Source: Prevotella veroralis DSM 19559 = JCM 6290 (GTDB lineage Bacteria; Bacteroidota; Bacteroidia; Bacteroidales; Bacteroidaceae). Taken from it: a stretch of 64,000 nt of DNA. Shown here in pieces: positions 18,646 through 27,829 of the stretch. Position 1 is the stretch's first letter, and the number at the start of each line of letters is the position of its first letter. Below the pieces are notes generated by a model, which was given only the letters and a program-made list of their open reading frames with translations, did not search any database and had not been told where the DNA came from. The stretch lies in NCBI RefSeq assembly GCF_000377625.1, contig NZ_KB898329.1, positions 62,001 to 126,000 on the forward strand, written 5' to 3'. A program made the position numbers and the translations under genes.

Positions 18646-21381
18646 ATGACTAGTCGGTACATCATAGTATGTTCAATTGCTTGTTGCCTTTTGTTGACCC
18701 ATTCAATAGGGGTAGCACAAGCGCAGAAGGGACATAGAAGCACTCGAAAAGTTCAAACGCAACCTTTATTCCACGTAAATGATACCTTACCAATCGTTGG
18801 TTCGATGGCAAAGGTGGGAGCAGAACAAATGAATAAAGGATTGGTAAGTTCGGCACTTGATGCTCTATCAGGTAGGGTCGTGGGTGTTAATATGGTATCT
18901 AACGGACAAGACCGAATGGCAATGCTCACAAGTGTGCGTGTCCGTGGTACTACGTCATTAACTGGTGGCAACGACCCACTCGTTATTATTGATGGAGTAT
19001 CTTCCGACTTAGCCACGCTCTCAACCATCTACCCTGCAGATATTGAGAGTTTCACGGTCTTGAAGAATGCTTCAGAAACATCAAAGTATGGTTCTCGTGG
19101 TGCTTCTGGTGTCATTGAAGTGAAGACGAAACGCGGTCATGGAGGTAAGTTCCAGATATATTATGATGGAACTATAGGTTTTGAGTCTGTTTATAAACAA
19201 CTTCGAATGCTGAATGCAACGGAGTATAGAAATGCTGCAAAAGCATTGGGATTGGTTTATAATGATGGAGGCTTTGATACAGACTTCCAAAAGGAGATTA
19301 CCAGAACGGGCTTCTTAAATACACATCATATAGCTTTTAGCGGTGGTAGTGATAAGTCGAATTATCGTGCGTCATTAGGTTATATGCGTGGAGAAACCGT
19401 TATTAAGAATCGAAGCTACAATAACTTTATAGCCAAGCTAGACATCTCTCAGTTGGCATTTGACGAGAAGTTGAAGATAGACTTTGGTGTCTTCGGCTCG
19501 TCTCAACAGGATAATAAGGTCTATGACCTGCACATGCTTGTCTATTCAGCAGCGTCTATGAATCCTACATTAGCCTTTCATAAGGTTGGAGATGGGTGGC
19601 AACGCAATAGCAACTCATCGCAGATTGCTGCCCCCGCACCGCTATTGAAGGAGCGTAACGATGAGCGGAATCTAACTTTCAATACCCATTTGCAATTACA
19701 ATATCAGCTGTCACATGACTTGAAGCTATCGGCTTTGGGCTCTTATTCCTATACATCAACAGAGAATGGGAAGTTCGCTCCTACATGGGTATGGGCACAA
19801 GGAAGAGCCTATAGAGGAGAGCGTAAGACGGAGGATTTGTTAGGTAATCTCCAACTTGATTGGAAGCATAGTTGGGACAATCAAGCCCTCTCTGCCACCC
19901 TTTTGGGTGAATATCAACAGAGCAAGACAAGGGCTTTCTGGACAGAAGTAAAGGGATTGACTAGTAACCTCTTCGGCTATGATAATCTTAGTGCGGGAGC
20001 CGTCCGACCTTATGAGGGAACGGGTAGTAGCTATGCTGATCCGAGTTTAGCATCCGTCATGGGAACACTCTCTTACAATCTTTTGGACCGTTACACATTG
20101 AATATGTCTATGCGTGCCGATGGCTCATCAATGGTGGGTAAAGACCACACATGGGGCTTCTTCCCTTCTATTTCAGCATCGTGGGATATGAAGAAAGAGG
20201 CTTTCCTGCGTAACATGAGAGCGATTAGTTTGCTTCATCTGAGGGTTGGTTATGGTAGGTCGGGTAACCTTGGAGCTATCAGCTCTTACCTTTCTTTAAA
20301 GCAATATACACCTATTGGAGTGGTATCGTATAATGGAACTCCAACCACAACAATGGGTATCTTGCGTAATAGTAACCCCGATCTAAAGTGGGAGGTACGC
20401 AGTACTTTCAACGTCGGAACGGATTTGGGCTTCTTTAATAACCGCCTCCTCTTGACCGCCGAATACTATTATTCGAAGACAACAGCCATGCTCTATGAGT
20501 ATGATGTGCCTGTTCCAGACTTCCCCTTTGATAAGTTATTGGCGAACATAGGCTCTATGTCGAATAGTGGATTTGAGCTTGGTGTGGGCATTGTGCCTAT
20601 TGCTCGAAAGGATATGGAACTGAACATCAATGTTAACATGGCTTGGCAGAAGAACAAACTGTTGTCCTTGAGCGGTAGTTATAAGGGGCACGAGATGACG
20701 GCATCGAAGATTACTCCTATTGGCGCAATGGATGGTGCGGGCTTTCATGGGGGTAATAACCACATCTTGTATCAGATAGTTGGGCAGCCACTGGGAGTTT
20801 TCTATCTTCCTCACTGCAAAGGACTCGTTGATAACGGGCATGGACACATGAAGTATGACATCGCTGACTTAGATAACAATGGCACAATAGATCTTAGTGA
20901 TCATGGTGATCGTTATATTGCAGGACAGGCTACTCCAAAGATGACACTCGGCTCTAATATCAGCTTCAGATATAAGAATATTGATGTAACCTTGCAGATG
21001 AACGGAGCCTTCGGGCATAAGATATTCAACGGAACGACGCTCTCATACCTCAATATGTCTAACTTCCCTGATTATAATGTGTTGTCTGTTGCACCAGAGC
21101 GGAACATCGTTGACCAGAATGTGAGCGACTATTGGTTGGAGAAGGGAGACTATCTTAACTTCGATTATCTCACCATTGGGTGGAATACTCCTATTAAGAA
21201 CAAGTACATCCAGTCATTGCGTTTATCATTCAACATCAATAATCTCGCTACTATCACGGGCTACAGTGGATTGACACCAATGATAAATAGTTACGTAGTA
21301 GATAACACATTAGGTATTGATGACAAGCGAACTTATCCTCCTTATCGCACCTTCTCGGTGGGACTAAGCCTTAAGTTCTGA
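18646..21381 (+). CDS. SusC/RagA-family TonB-linked outer membrane transporter
   Basis: A 911-residue outer membrane beta-barrel receptor. The frame is open from 18532, but the ATG at 18646 follows a promoter and gives a signal peptide (MTSRYIIVCSIACCLLLTHS). The TonB plug follows directly (ALDALSGRVVGVN, SVRVRGTTSLTGGNDPLVII, DIESFTVLKNASETSKYGSR), then barrel strands to the end. The carboxypeptidase-regulatory-like domain that usually precedes the plug is absent, so the protein is at the short end of the family. It should import oligosaccharides or peptides together with the SusD-like lipoprotein encoded 33 bases downstream. Confidence 0.92.
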   Translation: MTSRYIIVCSIACCLLLTHSIGVAQAQKGHRSTRKVQTQPLFHVNDTLPIVGSMAKVGAEQMNKGLVSSALDALSGRVVGVNMVSNGQDRMAMLTSVRVRGTTSLTGGNDPLVIIDGVSSDLATLSTIYPADIESFTVLKNASETSKYGSRGASGVIEVKTKRGHGGKFQIYYDGTIGFESVYKQLRMLNATEYRNAAKALGLVYNDGGFDTDFQKEITRTGFLNTHHIAFSGGSDKSNYRASLGYMRGETVIKNRSYNNFIAKLDISQLAFDEKLKIDFGVFGSSQQDNKVYDLHMLVYSAASMNPTLAFHKVGDGWQRNSNSSQIAAPAPLLKERNDERNLTFNTHLQLQYQLSHDLKLSALGSYSYTSTENGKFAPTWVWAQGRAYRGERKTEDLLGNLQLDWKHSWDNQALSATLLGEYQQSKTRAFWTEVKGLTSNLFGYDNLSAGAVRPYEGTGSSYADPSLASVMGTLSYNLLDRYTLNMSMRADGSSMVGKDHTWGFFPSISASWDMKKEAFLRNMRAISLLHLRVGYGRSGNLGAISSYLSLKQYTPIGVVSYNGTPTTTMGILRNSNPDLKWEVRSTFNVGTDLGFFNNRLLLTAEYYYSKTTAMLYEYDVPVPDFPFDKLLANIGSMSNSGFELGVGIVPIARKDMELNINVNMAWQKNKLLSLSGSYKGHEMTASKITPIGAMDGAGFHGGNNHILYQIVGQPLGVFYLPHCKGLVDNGHGHMKYDIADLDNNGTIDLSDHGDRYIAGQATPKMTLGSNISFRYKNIDVTLQMNGAFGHKIFNGTTLSYLNMSNFPDYNVLSVAPERNIVDQNVSDYWLEKGDYLNFDYLTIGWNTPIKNKYIQSLRLSFNINNLATITGYSGLTPMINSYVVDNTLGIDDKRTYPPYRTFSVGLSLKF

Positions 21382-21414
21382 TGGAAGCTATTAATATTTT
21401 AAACCCTTCACAGC

Positions 21415-23043
21415 ATGAGATATATTCCACGTTTATTACTCTTTGCGGCTATCTTTACCTTCTCTAGTTGCTTGAATGAGCACTCTAAAGGGAGTCTGGA
21501 CGAAGACCAAGTATTCACATCGGCTAAGGATGTGTATGTGAATGCCGTTGCCACGTTATATAATTATATTGGTGGTAATGCCGACAGTCAGGGCTTGCAA
21601 GGCACTTATAGGGGCGTTTATGATTACAATACCTTCACTTCTGACGAGGCAATCATCCCTGTTAGAGGGGGTGATTGGTACGATGGTGGCTTTTGGGAGA
21701 ATCTTTATCTGCATCGTTGGACGGCTGATGACCAGTCGCTCTACGACACATGGAAGTATCTCTACAAGGTGGTTGTGTTCTGTAATGACGCTTTGAGGAT
21801 TATAGATGAGAAGCGGGATCTGCTCACCGAGAGCCAATACACTTCCTATCAAGCTGAAGTGAGAGCACTAAGAGCATTGTACTATTTCTATATCATGGAT
21901 ATGTTTGGTAACATCCCATTGGCTGCTAACACACTTGACGACATGAAGGTTAGTAAGCAATATAGCCGACCAGAAGCGTTCAAGTTCATTGTCAAAGAGC
22001 TACAAGAGGTCGAACCATTATTGCCAAAGGCACATAGTAACTTGGAGGGAGCCTATTATGGGCGTGTCACACAGCCTGTCGCTGACTTCCTGTTGGCTAA
22101 GTTAATGCTCAATGCGGAGGTATATACGGATGCTGATTGGACTGACAACCAGCGTCCCAATGGGACTAACATCTTCTTCACCATTGATGGGCAACAGTTG
22201 AATGCGTGGCAGGCTTGCCAGTATTATTGTGATAAGATAACGGCAGACGGCTACACGTTAGCAAGCGATTATAGCAGTAACTTCGCCGTACACAATGAGA
22301 CATCAGTAGAGAATATATTTGTGATTCCGATGAACAAGATACTCTATAAGAATCAATTTCAGTATCTTTTCCGCTCTCGTCACTATGCGCATGGTGGCGC
22401 AGTGGGTACTTCCTCAGAGAATGGTGCCTGTGCAACGCTTACTGCTGTGCGTACTTTCGGTTACGGAACGAGCCATGTTGACAAGCGATATACAGTTAAT
22501 TTATACTCTGACACGGTGCGCGTCGATGGGAAGATTGTACGTCTTGAAGATGGCGAACCGCTAATCTATATGCCGTTGGCTGTTGAGGTGAATTTAACAA
22601 ATAGTCCGTTTGTTAAGACAGCGGGTGCCCGTATGGCTAAATACGAGGTAGATAGGAACGCATATAACGACGGTAAGAGCCCCGATAACGACATAGTACT
22701 CTTCAGATATGCCGATGTGCTTTTAATGAAGGCAGAAGCAAAAGCGCGTAACGGGGAGGTTGCAGATAACGAACTAAATGCTGTTCGCCAACGCAGTGGG
22801 ATGGGGTATAGGCAAGCTACCCTCGATAACATCCTTGCCGAAAGACTGATGGAACTGATGTGGGAAGGCTGGAGGCGGAACGATCTCATACGCTATGACC
22901 TGTTCCATCGGGTGTATGACCAGAAGACAAATAGCACAGGTGAGGCGGATCGGCACACTATCGTGTTCCCCATTCCAACTCGTGTTATGGCATTGAATAA
23001 GAGTTTGAAACAGAATAAAGGCTATCGCCAGCCTTTGTCCTAA
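21415..23043 (+). CDS. SusD/RagB-family nutrient-binding lipoprotein
   Basis: A 542-residue lipoprotein with lipobox FSSC (Cys19) and the SusD-like helical repeat fold: EDQVFTSAKDVYVNAVATLYNY near the N-terminus, AEVRALRALYYFYIMDMFGNIPL in the middle and VLLMKAEAKARNG, LAERLMELMWEGWRRNDLIRY in the C-terminal part. It forms the lid over the SusC-like barrel and binds the substrate at the cell surface. The pair lies next to a beta-galactosidase gene, but no hybrid two-component or ECF regulator is nearby. Confidence 0.93.
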   Translation: MRYIPRLLLFAAIFTFSSCLNEHSKGSLDEDQVFTSAKDVYVNAVATLYNYIGGNADSQGLQGTYRGVYDYNTFTSDEAIIPVRGGDWYDGGFWENLYLHRWTADDQSLYDTWKYLYKVVVFCNDALRIIDEKRDLLTESQYTSYQAEVRALRALYYFYIMDMFGNIPLAANTLDDMKVSKQYSRPEAFKFIVKELQEVEPLLPKAHSNLEGAYYGRVTQPVADFLLAKLMLNAEVYTDADWTDNQRPNGTNIFFTIDGQQLNAWQACQYYCDKITADGYTLASDYSSNFAVHNETSVENIFVIPMNKILYKNQFQYLFRSRHYAHGGAVGTSSENGACATLTAVRTFGYGTSHVDKRYTVNLYSDTVRVDGKIVRLEDGEPLIYMPLAVEVNLTNSPFVKTAGARMAKYEVDRNAYNDGKSPDNDIVLFRYADVLLMKAEAKARNGEVADNELNAVRQRSGMGYRQATLDNILAERLMELMWEGWRRNDLIRYDLFHRVYDQKTNSTGEADRHTIVFPIPTRVMALNKSLKQNKGYRQPLS

Positions 23044-23050
23044 TAGTTTG

Positions 23051-23085
23051 GTAAGATGGAACCTATTCTATGCGTTCCATCTTAC
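23051..23085. terminator. Convergent hairpin between susD-like and SprT-like genes
   Basis: A perfect 12-bp stem, GTAAGATGGAAC with GTTCCATCTTAC and an 11-base loop. There is no long T-run. The right arm and loop lie within the last codons of the SprT-like gene, so the stem serves as a shared 3' end for two convergent transcripts. Confidence 0.6.
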
Positions 23086-23710
23086 TCCTCATTGCTATAT
23101 ATACTTCCAGTGATACCTTACGACCGCGAAGCGACCGAACGCGTGGCATGTCACGGAAGTATTCGTCGTAAGTGTAATACCAGTTATACTTCTTAATCTC
23201 CCTACTTCGACTAATCATATTGGCTACCTTTCTTGCAGCTGACGGCATAACAGAAGAGAGGAAGTACTGCTTGTCAATCGTCTCTAATGCCACCACGAGA
23301 AATTTCTTAGGCTTTTGTGCAATGCGAGTAGGAATATCCTTTGTTCGTGTGGATATGGTAATGTGCCTACCGAAACGCTGATTAATGTCAGCCATCATCT
23401 GACGGAAGATAACACCATGAGCCGAAGTATCCTTCTGCCCCGTGTAAGCTATATAATAATGTATCATCTCATGGATGAGCACATCATCAATCTCCTCCTT
23501 GTTTAACGCATAGTATGTGGAGATGGAAATGGTGTAATCGGAATAAATGGTGCGCCTCCAATGCGTTCGTCGCTTGCATGCCATCTGTCCGAGACGGGTC
23601 TTGCCTCTCGACAATTTAAGCGCAGGCAAGGGAAGTTCCCCTTGAAAGATAAGCTGGTTATAGTGTGTGAATGCCTCTTTAAGATAGGCTATTGTGAGGT
23701 TTTGCTTCAT
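23063..23710 (-). CDS. SprT-like zinc-metallopeptidase domain protein
   Basis: A 215-residue protein with the SprT-like motif HEMIHYYIAY (HExxH) preceded by LNKEEIDDVLI. The frame extends upstream to 23818, but that part overlaps the palindrome array, and the ATG at 23710 gives a sensible start (MKQNLTIAYLKEAFTHYNQ) like other SprT proteins. SprT domains in eukaryotic Spartan cleave DNA-protein cross-links; the bacterial role is less clear. The C-terminal region is basic and lacks an obvious zinc ribbon. An array of 22-bp palindromes begins 56 bases upstream. Confidence 0.8.
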   Translation of the reverse strand: MKQNLTIAYLKEAFTHYNQLIFQGELPLPALKLSRGKTRLGQMACKRRTHWRRTIYSDYTISISTYYALNKEEIDDVLIHEMIHYYIAYTGQKDTSAHGVIFRQMMADINQRFGRHITISTRTKDIPTRIAQKPKKFLVVALETIDKQYFLSSVMPSAARKVANMISRSREIKKYNWYYTYDEYFRDMPRVRSLRGRKVSLEVYIAMRSKMERIE

Positions 23711-23765
23711 ATTGAATGTGTGACAGTAGTCATTAGTTAGACAGGTTAAATTCTGTATTATAACT

Positions 23766-23964
23766 GATTCTACACAGCGGTATAATTGAGTATCATACGC
23801 ATGATATTCGAGTATCACTTGTATGATATTCGAGTATCATGCTGATGATATTCGAGTATCACATAGGTGATACTCAATTATACACCGGCTGTATAATCGA
23901 TTGTACCCAGCGTGATAATGGATTGTCTTCATCGTGACAATGGATTGTACAGGTGTGTACAAAA
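23766..23964. repeat. 22-bp palindrome array 4 (GAGTATCAT type), nine units
   Basis: Nine contiguous units begin at 23766, 23788, 23810, 23832, 23854, 23876, 23899, 23921 and 23943; all are 22 bases but one of 23. Each is a nine-base arm, about four bases of loop and a second arm, for instance GAGTATCAT-acgc-ATGATATTC and GAGTATCAC-atag-GTGATACTC. Arms change together from unit to unit (GAGTATCAC with GTGATACTC, AATTATACA with TGTATAATC, GATTGTC with GACAATG), so the dyad is kept while the sequence drifts. Confidence 0.9.
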
Positions 23965-24089
23965 GGCTAAGTTATATGTTTCATCGGTTAAAGTGACGTT
24001 ATATTTCTTGAGAGATGGCTCTTCCGTCCTCTGTTCCTGCTATGTGCTAACGCACGAAGTGAGAGGCGTGAGGGCTGGACGAAGTGGGT

Positions 24090-24139
24090 AAAAAGCAATC
24101 AAGTAAGGACTGACAGTTTCGTTTGTCCTTACTTGATTG
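24090..24139 (-). terminator. Intrinsic terminator of the rsfS-ftsH-cdsA operon
   Basis: A perfect 15-bp stem (CAATCAAGTAAGGAC with GTCCTTACTTGATTG, 14-base loop) is followed on the minus strand by CTTTTT. It lies 41 bases downstream of the cdsA stop. Between it and the palindrome array (23965-24089) I see no gene. Confidence 0.85.
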
Positions 24140-24179
24140 GTATTTAAACATCTACATCAGAGATGGTTTATCTATCTTC

Positions 24180-25043
24180 TTAGCATATAGACAGGGTGTA
24201 AAGATAGATCGTTGCGGCGGGTATTGCTAAAAGCGATGAGTCGAATCGGTCGAGTATTCCGCCATGTCCCGGTAGGATATTACCGCTGTCTTTGATGCCG
24301 ATAGTGCGTTTGAGCAGGCTCTCAACAAGGTCGCCCCATGTTCCAAAGATAACGACAACCAGCCCCAGACCAATCCACTCTGGCATACTGAGGAGGTGAG
24401 TGTTATTGCCTGAATTAGCATAATAGCCTATCACGCCAGCGATAATCAGTACGAGGATACCCCCTCCGATACTTCCTTCCCAGCTCTTCTTCGGGCTGAT
24501 GCGTGGGAAGAGTTTGTGCTTGCCAAAGAGTGAGCCGCTAAGATAAGCACCCGTATCATTTGCCCAAAGGAAGATAAATATGCTCAATGGTAAGAGATAA
24601 TCGAAGGTTGTCATACCAAAGCCTTTCTGCTGAAAGGCTAACACGCTCATCATTGAGAAGGGGAAGGCAATGTACATCTGACCTAACATTGTGTAAGCCC
24701 AACTATGCATTGGATTCTTATTCTGTAGGTAGAGTTCCGCAACGAAGAGATAGATAAGGGTGAGAACATACGGTACGAAGACGATAAAACCAGTCACCAT
24801 ATTCACTTGTAGAGCTGTTACAGCGCAGAAGAAGTAGGCTCCTGCTACGGTAGAGATGAAACGATTGACCTTTACACCGTCTATTTTATTCACCAATCCC
24901 GTGTATTCCCACATAGCTGCTCCCGTTATGATGAGGAACAAACACGTGAGTCGTAGTGGGTTGATGATGCTCGTCACCATAATAGCAACGAATACGATTC
25001 CAGTGAGGGCACGCACGATTAGGTTCTTAAGTTTATCACTCAT
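24180..25043 (-). CDS. cdsA: Phosphatidate cytidylyltransferase
   Basis: A 287-residue multi-pass membrane enzyme that makes CDP-diacylglycerol from phosphatidic acid and CTP, the branch point of phospholipid synthesis. The C-terminal CdsA signature is complete: SLLKRTIGIKDSGNILPGHG followed by GILDRFDS. KKSWEGSIGGG and a series of hydrophobic segments precede it. It is the last gene of the rsfS-ftsH-cdsA operon, 10 bases after ftsH, and is followed by a clear terminator. Confidence 0.95.
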   Translation of the reverse strand: MSDKLKNLIVRALTGIVFVAIMVTSIINPLRLTCLFLIITGAAMWEYTGLVNKIDGVKVNRFISTVAGAYFFCAVTALQVNMVTGFIVFVPYVLTLIYLFVAELYLQNKNPMHSWAYTMLGQMYIAFPFSMMSVLAFQQKGFGMTTFDYLLPLSIFIFLWANDTGAYLSGSLFGKHKLFPRISPKKSWEGSIGGGILVLIIAGVIGYYANSGNNTHLLSMPEWIGLGLVVVIFGTWGDLVESLLKRTIGIKDSGNILPGHGGILDRFDSSLLAIPAATIYLYTLSIC

Positions 25044-25053
25044 GGCGTCTTAT

Positions 25054-27123
25054 TTATTCTGCTGTGTTATTTGATTCGATGTCATCTTCAGCCTTTGTCG
25101 CATTGTCGCTGAGTGCTCTCTGCTGTGCCTCATGCTCTGCTTGAGCCTGTTTTACAGCTTCGGGCATATCCTCCAACTTAGGTTGTGACTTAATCTCTTG
25201 GTCTAACAACTCCTCTGTGCGACTCACCCAAGGACGCTTTCCGAAGATCGCTTCAACGTCTTCTGCCATGATGACCTCACGCTCTACGAGTAGTTGAGCA
25301 AGGCGGTTGTGACCTTCCTTGTGTTCGGTGAGTATCTGCTTAGCACGCTCGTACTGTCCGTTAATCATCTTCAGCACTTCCTCATCGATCATCTTTGCGG
25401 TTGTGTCAGAGTATGGCTTCTGGAAGTTGTACTCGTCATTATTGTAATAGCAGATATTTGGCAAGCGGTCGCTCATACCTGCGTAGGCAATCATACCGTA
25501 TGCACTCTTGGTTGCACGCTCTAAGTCGTTCATCGCACCAGTTGATATATGACCTGTGAAGAGCTCCTCTGCTGCACGACCACCGAGCAATGAGCACATC
25601 TCATCCAACATCTGTTCTTTGGTTGTGATAGGACGCTCTTCTGGCAGATACCATGCTGCACCGAGAGCCTGACCACGTGGTACTATGCTCACCTTTACCA
25701 ATGGGTTGGCGTGTTCGCAGAACCAACTGATTGTGGCGTGACCTGCTTCATGGAGGGCGATAGTGCGCTTCTCTTCGGCAGTCATTACCTTTGTCTTCTT
25801 CTCCAAACCACCAATGATTCTGTCAACAGCATCTAGGAAGTCTTGCTTTGCTACCTCCTTGCTGTTGTGGCGGGCTGCGATAAGGGCTGCCTCATTACAT
25901 ACATTGGCAATGTCGGCACCAGAGAATCCTGGCGTCTGGCGTGCTAAGAGGTCGATATCAAGGTTCTTGTCGAGCTTCAAGTTACGCATGTGAACGAGGA
26001 AGATGTCCTTACGCTCTGGTAGATCGGGTAGGTCTACGTGAATCTGGCGGTCGAATCGTCCGGCACGAAGCAAAGCCTTATCAAGCATGTCAACGCGGTT
26101 GGTTGCTGCGAGAACAATCACACCAGAGTTTGTGCCGAAGCCGTCCATCTCTGTGAGTAGGGCGTTAAGTGTGTTCTCACGTTCGTCATTACCGCCCATT
26201 GCAGGGTTCTTTGAACGGGCACGACCAACGGCATCAATCTCATCAATGAAGATGATACAAGGTGACTTCTCCTTAGCTTGGTGGAAGACATCACGTACTC
26301 GGCTCGCACCAACACCGACGAACATTTCAACGAAATCGGAACCACTCATAGAGAAGAAGGGTACGCCAGCCTCACCAGCAACAGCCTTTGCTAGCAATGT
26401 CTTACCCGTTCCTGGAGGACCAATCAGTAGTGCACCCTTAGGAATTTTACCACCTAGGTCGGTGTATTTCTTTGGGTTCTTCAAGAACTCAACAATCTCT
26501 TGTACCTCTTGCTTAGCGCCTGTCTGACCTGCAACATCCTTGAAGGTAATCCCCATTTCGTTAGCTTTCTCATAGAGCTTAGCCTTTGACTTGCCCACAC
26601 TGAAGACACCGCCGCCACCACCGGCACCGCCTCCCATACGGCGAATAAGGAAGTACCATATTCCAAAGAATACTAACCAAGGGGCTATAGAGATAAGAAT
26701 ATCCATCAAGCCATTTCTCGACTTGTTCTCATAACTATAGCTGGCTATCTTCTTCTGGGCTACAGCTTGATCTAAGAAAGTTTCTACTTTATCTACAGAA
26801 CCAATCTCAACGTTTACGTATGGAGCCTTACCTACCTGTTGTGTACCTTGTTTGAAGATGTCACGGATGTGGTCTGGACTAACAAACATACGCAAGGTGT
26901 TGTCGCTCTTATTAATGACTACCTTCGTACCATAGCCTTTGGCAATATATTGCTTGAATGTTGTGTAATCTCTGTCAACGCCTACGCTGCTTGATAAAAA
27001 GCCATTGCCACCAGTAAAGAGTACTACTCCGATGGCAATGATGACCAATACGTACAGCCAGTTCATATTGAACTTAGGCATCTTAGGTATATTGGGATTG
27101 TTGTTGGGGGATGAATTGTCCAT
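25054..27123 (-). CDS. ftsH: ATP-dependent zinc metalloprotease FtsH
   Basis: A 689-residue membrane-anchored AAA+ protease. N-terminal transmembrane helix near residues 21-37, periplasmic domain, second helix near 140-160, Gly-rich linker, then the AAA domain with Walker A GPPGTGKT (235-242) and Walker [12 protein letters not shown]. The zinc site HEAGH is at 458-462. The C-terminal tail is Glu/Ala/Gln-rich. FtsH degrades unassembled membrane proteins and some regulators. It is the middle gene between rsfS and cdsA. Confidence 0.97.
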   Translation of the reverse strand: MDNSSPNNNPNIPKMPKFNMNWLYVLVIIAIGVVLFTGGNGFLSSSVGVDRDYTTFKQYIAKGYGTKVVINKSDNTLRMFVSPDHIRDIFKQGTQQVGKAPYVNVEIGSVDKVETFLDQAVAQKKIASYSYENKSRNGLMDILISIAPWLVFFGIWYFLIRRMGGGAGGGGGVFSVGKSKAKLYEKANEMGITFKDVAGQTGAKQEVQEIVEFLKNPKKYTDLGGKIPKGALLIGPPGTGKTLLAKAVAGEAGVPFFSMSGSDFVEMFVGVGASRVRDVFHQAKEKSPCIIFIDEIDAVGRARSKNPAMGGNDERENTLNALLTEMDGFGTNSGVIVLAATNRVDMLDKALLRAGRFDRQIHVDLPDLPERKDIFLVHMRNLKLDKNLDIDLLARQTPGFSGADIANVCNEAALIAARHNSKEVAKQDFLDAVDRIIGGLEKKTKVMTAEEKRTIALHEAGHATISWFCEHANPLVKVSIVPRGQALGAAWYLPEERPITTKEQMLDEMCSLLGGRAAEELFTGHISTGAMNDLERATKSAYGMIAYAGMSDRLPNICYYNNDEYNFQKPYSDTTAKMIDEEVLKMINGQYERAKQILTEHKEGHNRLAQLLVEREVIMAEDVEAIFGKRPWVSRTEELLDQEIKSQPKLEDMPEAVKQAQAEHEAQQRALSDNATKAEDDIESNNTAE

Positions 27124-27178
27124 TGTTGAAGTTTGATTAATTATGAAATAATAAATGGGTGATTAGATGGCTTTATAC

Positions 27179-27538
27179 CTAATCTATGTCTGGTAAGTAA
27201 GTCAACTTAGCATCCTCCCATAGGTGTTCTATGTCATAGAAAGCACGTGTCTCTGGAAGAAATACATGGACGATTACATCCACATAGTCTATCGCTACCC
27301 ATTGATCATTACCAAGTCCTGCACAGTTGACAGGCTTCTCACCAATCGTCTCACGTACATAATCGCTTACCGATTCAGCAATGGCTTCAACTTGTTGGGT
27401 TGAGTTACCCTGGCAGATGATGAAGTAGTTACAGATGGTACCATCAATCCCTGATAGATCTGCAATTACTATGCCATGTCCCTTCTTATCTTGGATTCCT
27501 TTTGTAATAAGCTCTACTAATCTTTTAGTTTCTTTCAT
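27179..27538 (-). CDS. rsfS: Ribosomal silencing factor RsfS
   Basis: A 119-residue protein of the RsfS/Iojap family, which binds ribosomal protein L14 and blocks subunit joining in starvation. Family blocks are visible: DLSGIDGTICNYFIICQGNS, QVEAIAESVSDYVRE and GLGNDQWVAIDYVDVIVHVF followed by FYDIEHLWEDA. It opens the operon with ftsH and cdsA. Confidence 0.95.
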   Translation of the reverse strand: MKETKRLVELITKGIQDKKGHGIVIADLSGIDGTICNYFIICQGNSTQQVEAIAESVSDYVRETIGEKPVNCAGLGNDQWVAIDYVDVIVHVFLPETRAFYDIEHLWEDAKLTYLPDID

Positions 27539-27564
27539 TCAGTCTTGTTATATAATATGAGTTG

Positions 27565-27572
27565 CAAAGTTA
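27565..27572 (-). promoter_or_regulatory. -7 box TAACTTTG for rsfS
   Basis: The minus strand reads TAACTTTG, a match to TAnnTTTG, 26 bases before the rsfS start codon. The rest of the gap up to 27748 holds no gene that I can see. Confidence 0.6.
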
Positions 27573-27747
27573 ACGCAAATGGCATGAAGTGCAAAATAAA
27601 TTTAGTTTTATTTATAATTGGTATATACTGCATTGCTAACTCCTGTTGATAGAATGACAACAAACAGTTTATCACGTGTGTCGAAGCCCAACCCTAATAT
27701 GGAAAAACGCCTTATCACCTTATATATATAATGGTAGGACATAAAAG

Positions 27748-27783
27748 AAGATGGAATATGCTACTATTGACATATCCCATCTT
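27748..27783 (-). terminator. Stem-loop downstream of the DUF349 gene
   Basis: AAGATGGAATATG pairs with CATATCCCATCTT (one mismatch, ten-base loop), followed on the minus strand by CTTTTAT. It lies 47 bases past the stop of the DUF349 gene and probably ends that transcript. Confidence 0.6.
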
Positions 27784-27829
27784 TCCTTATTCGTTAGTAT
27801 TTCCTACTATCTTTGCATACAATAAACAA

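Noticed and set aside
23766..23964. CRISPR array
   Set aside because: Units are contiguous with no unique spacers of constant length, the units themselves vary, and no cas gene is present. The same applies to the other 22-bp arrays.
27808..27815. TATCTTTG box on the plus strand reading antisense into the DUF349 gene
   Set aside because: It matches the promoter consensus, but a motif this short is expected by chance about this often in the window and no gene follows.
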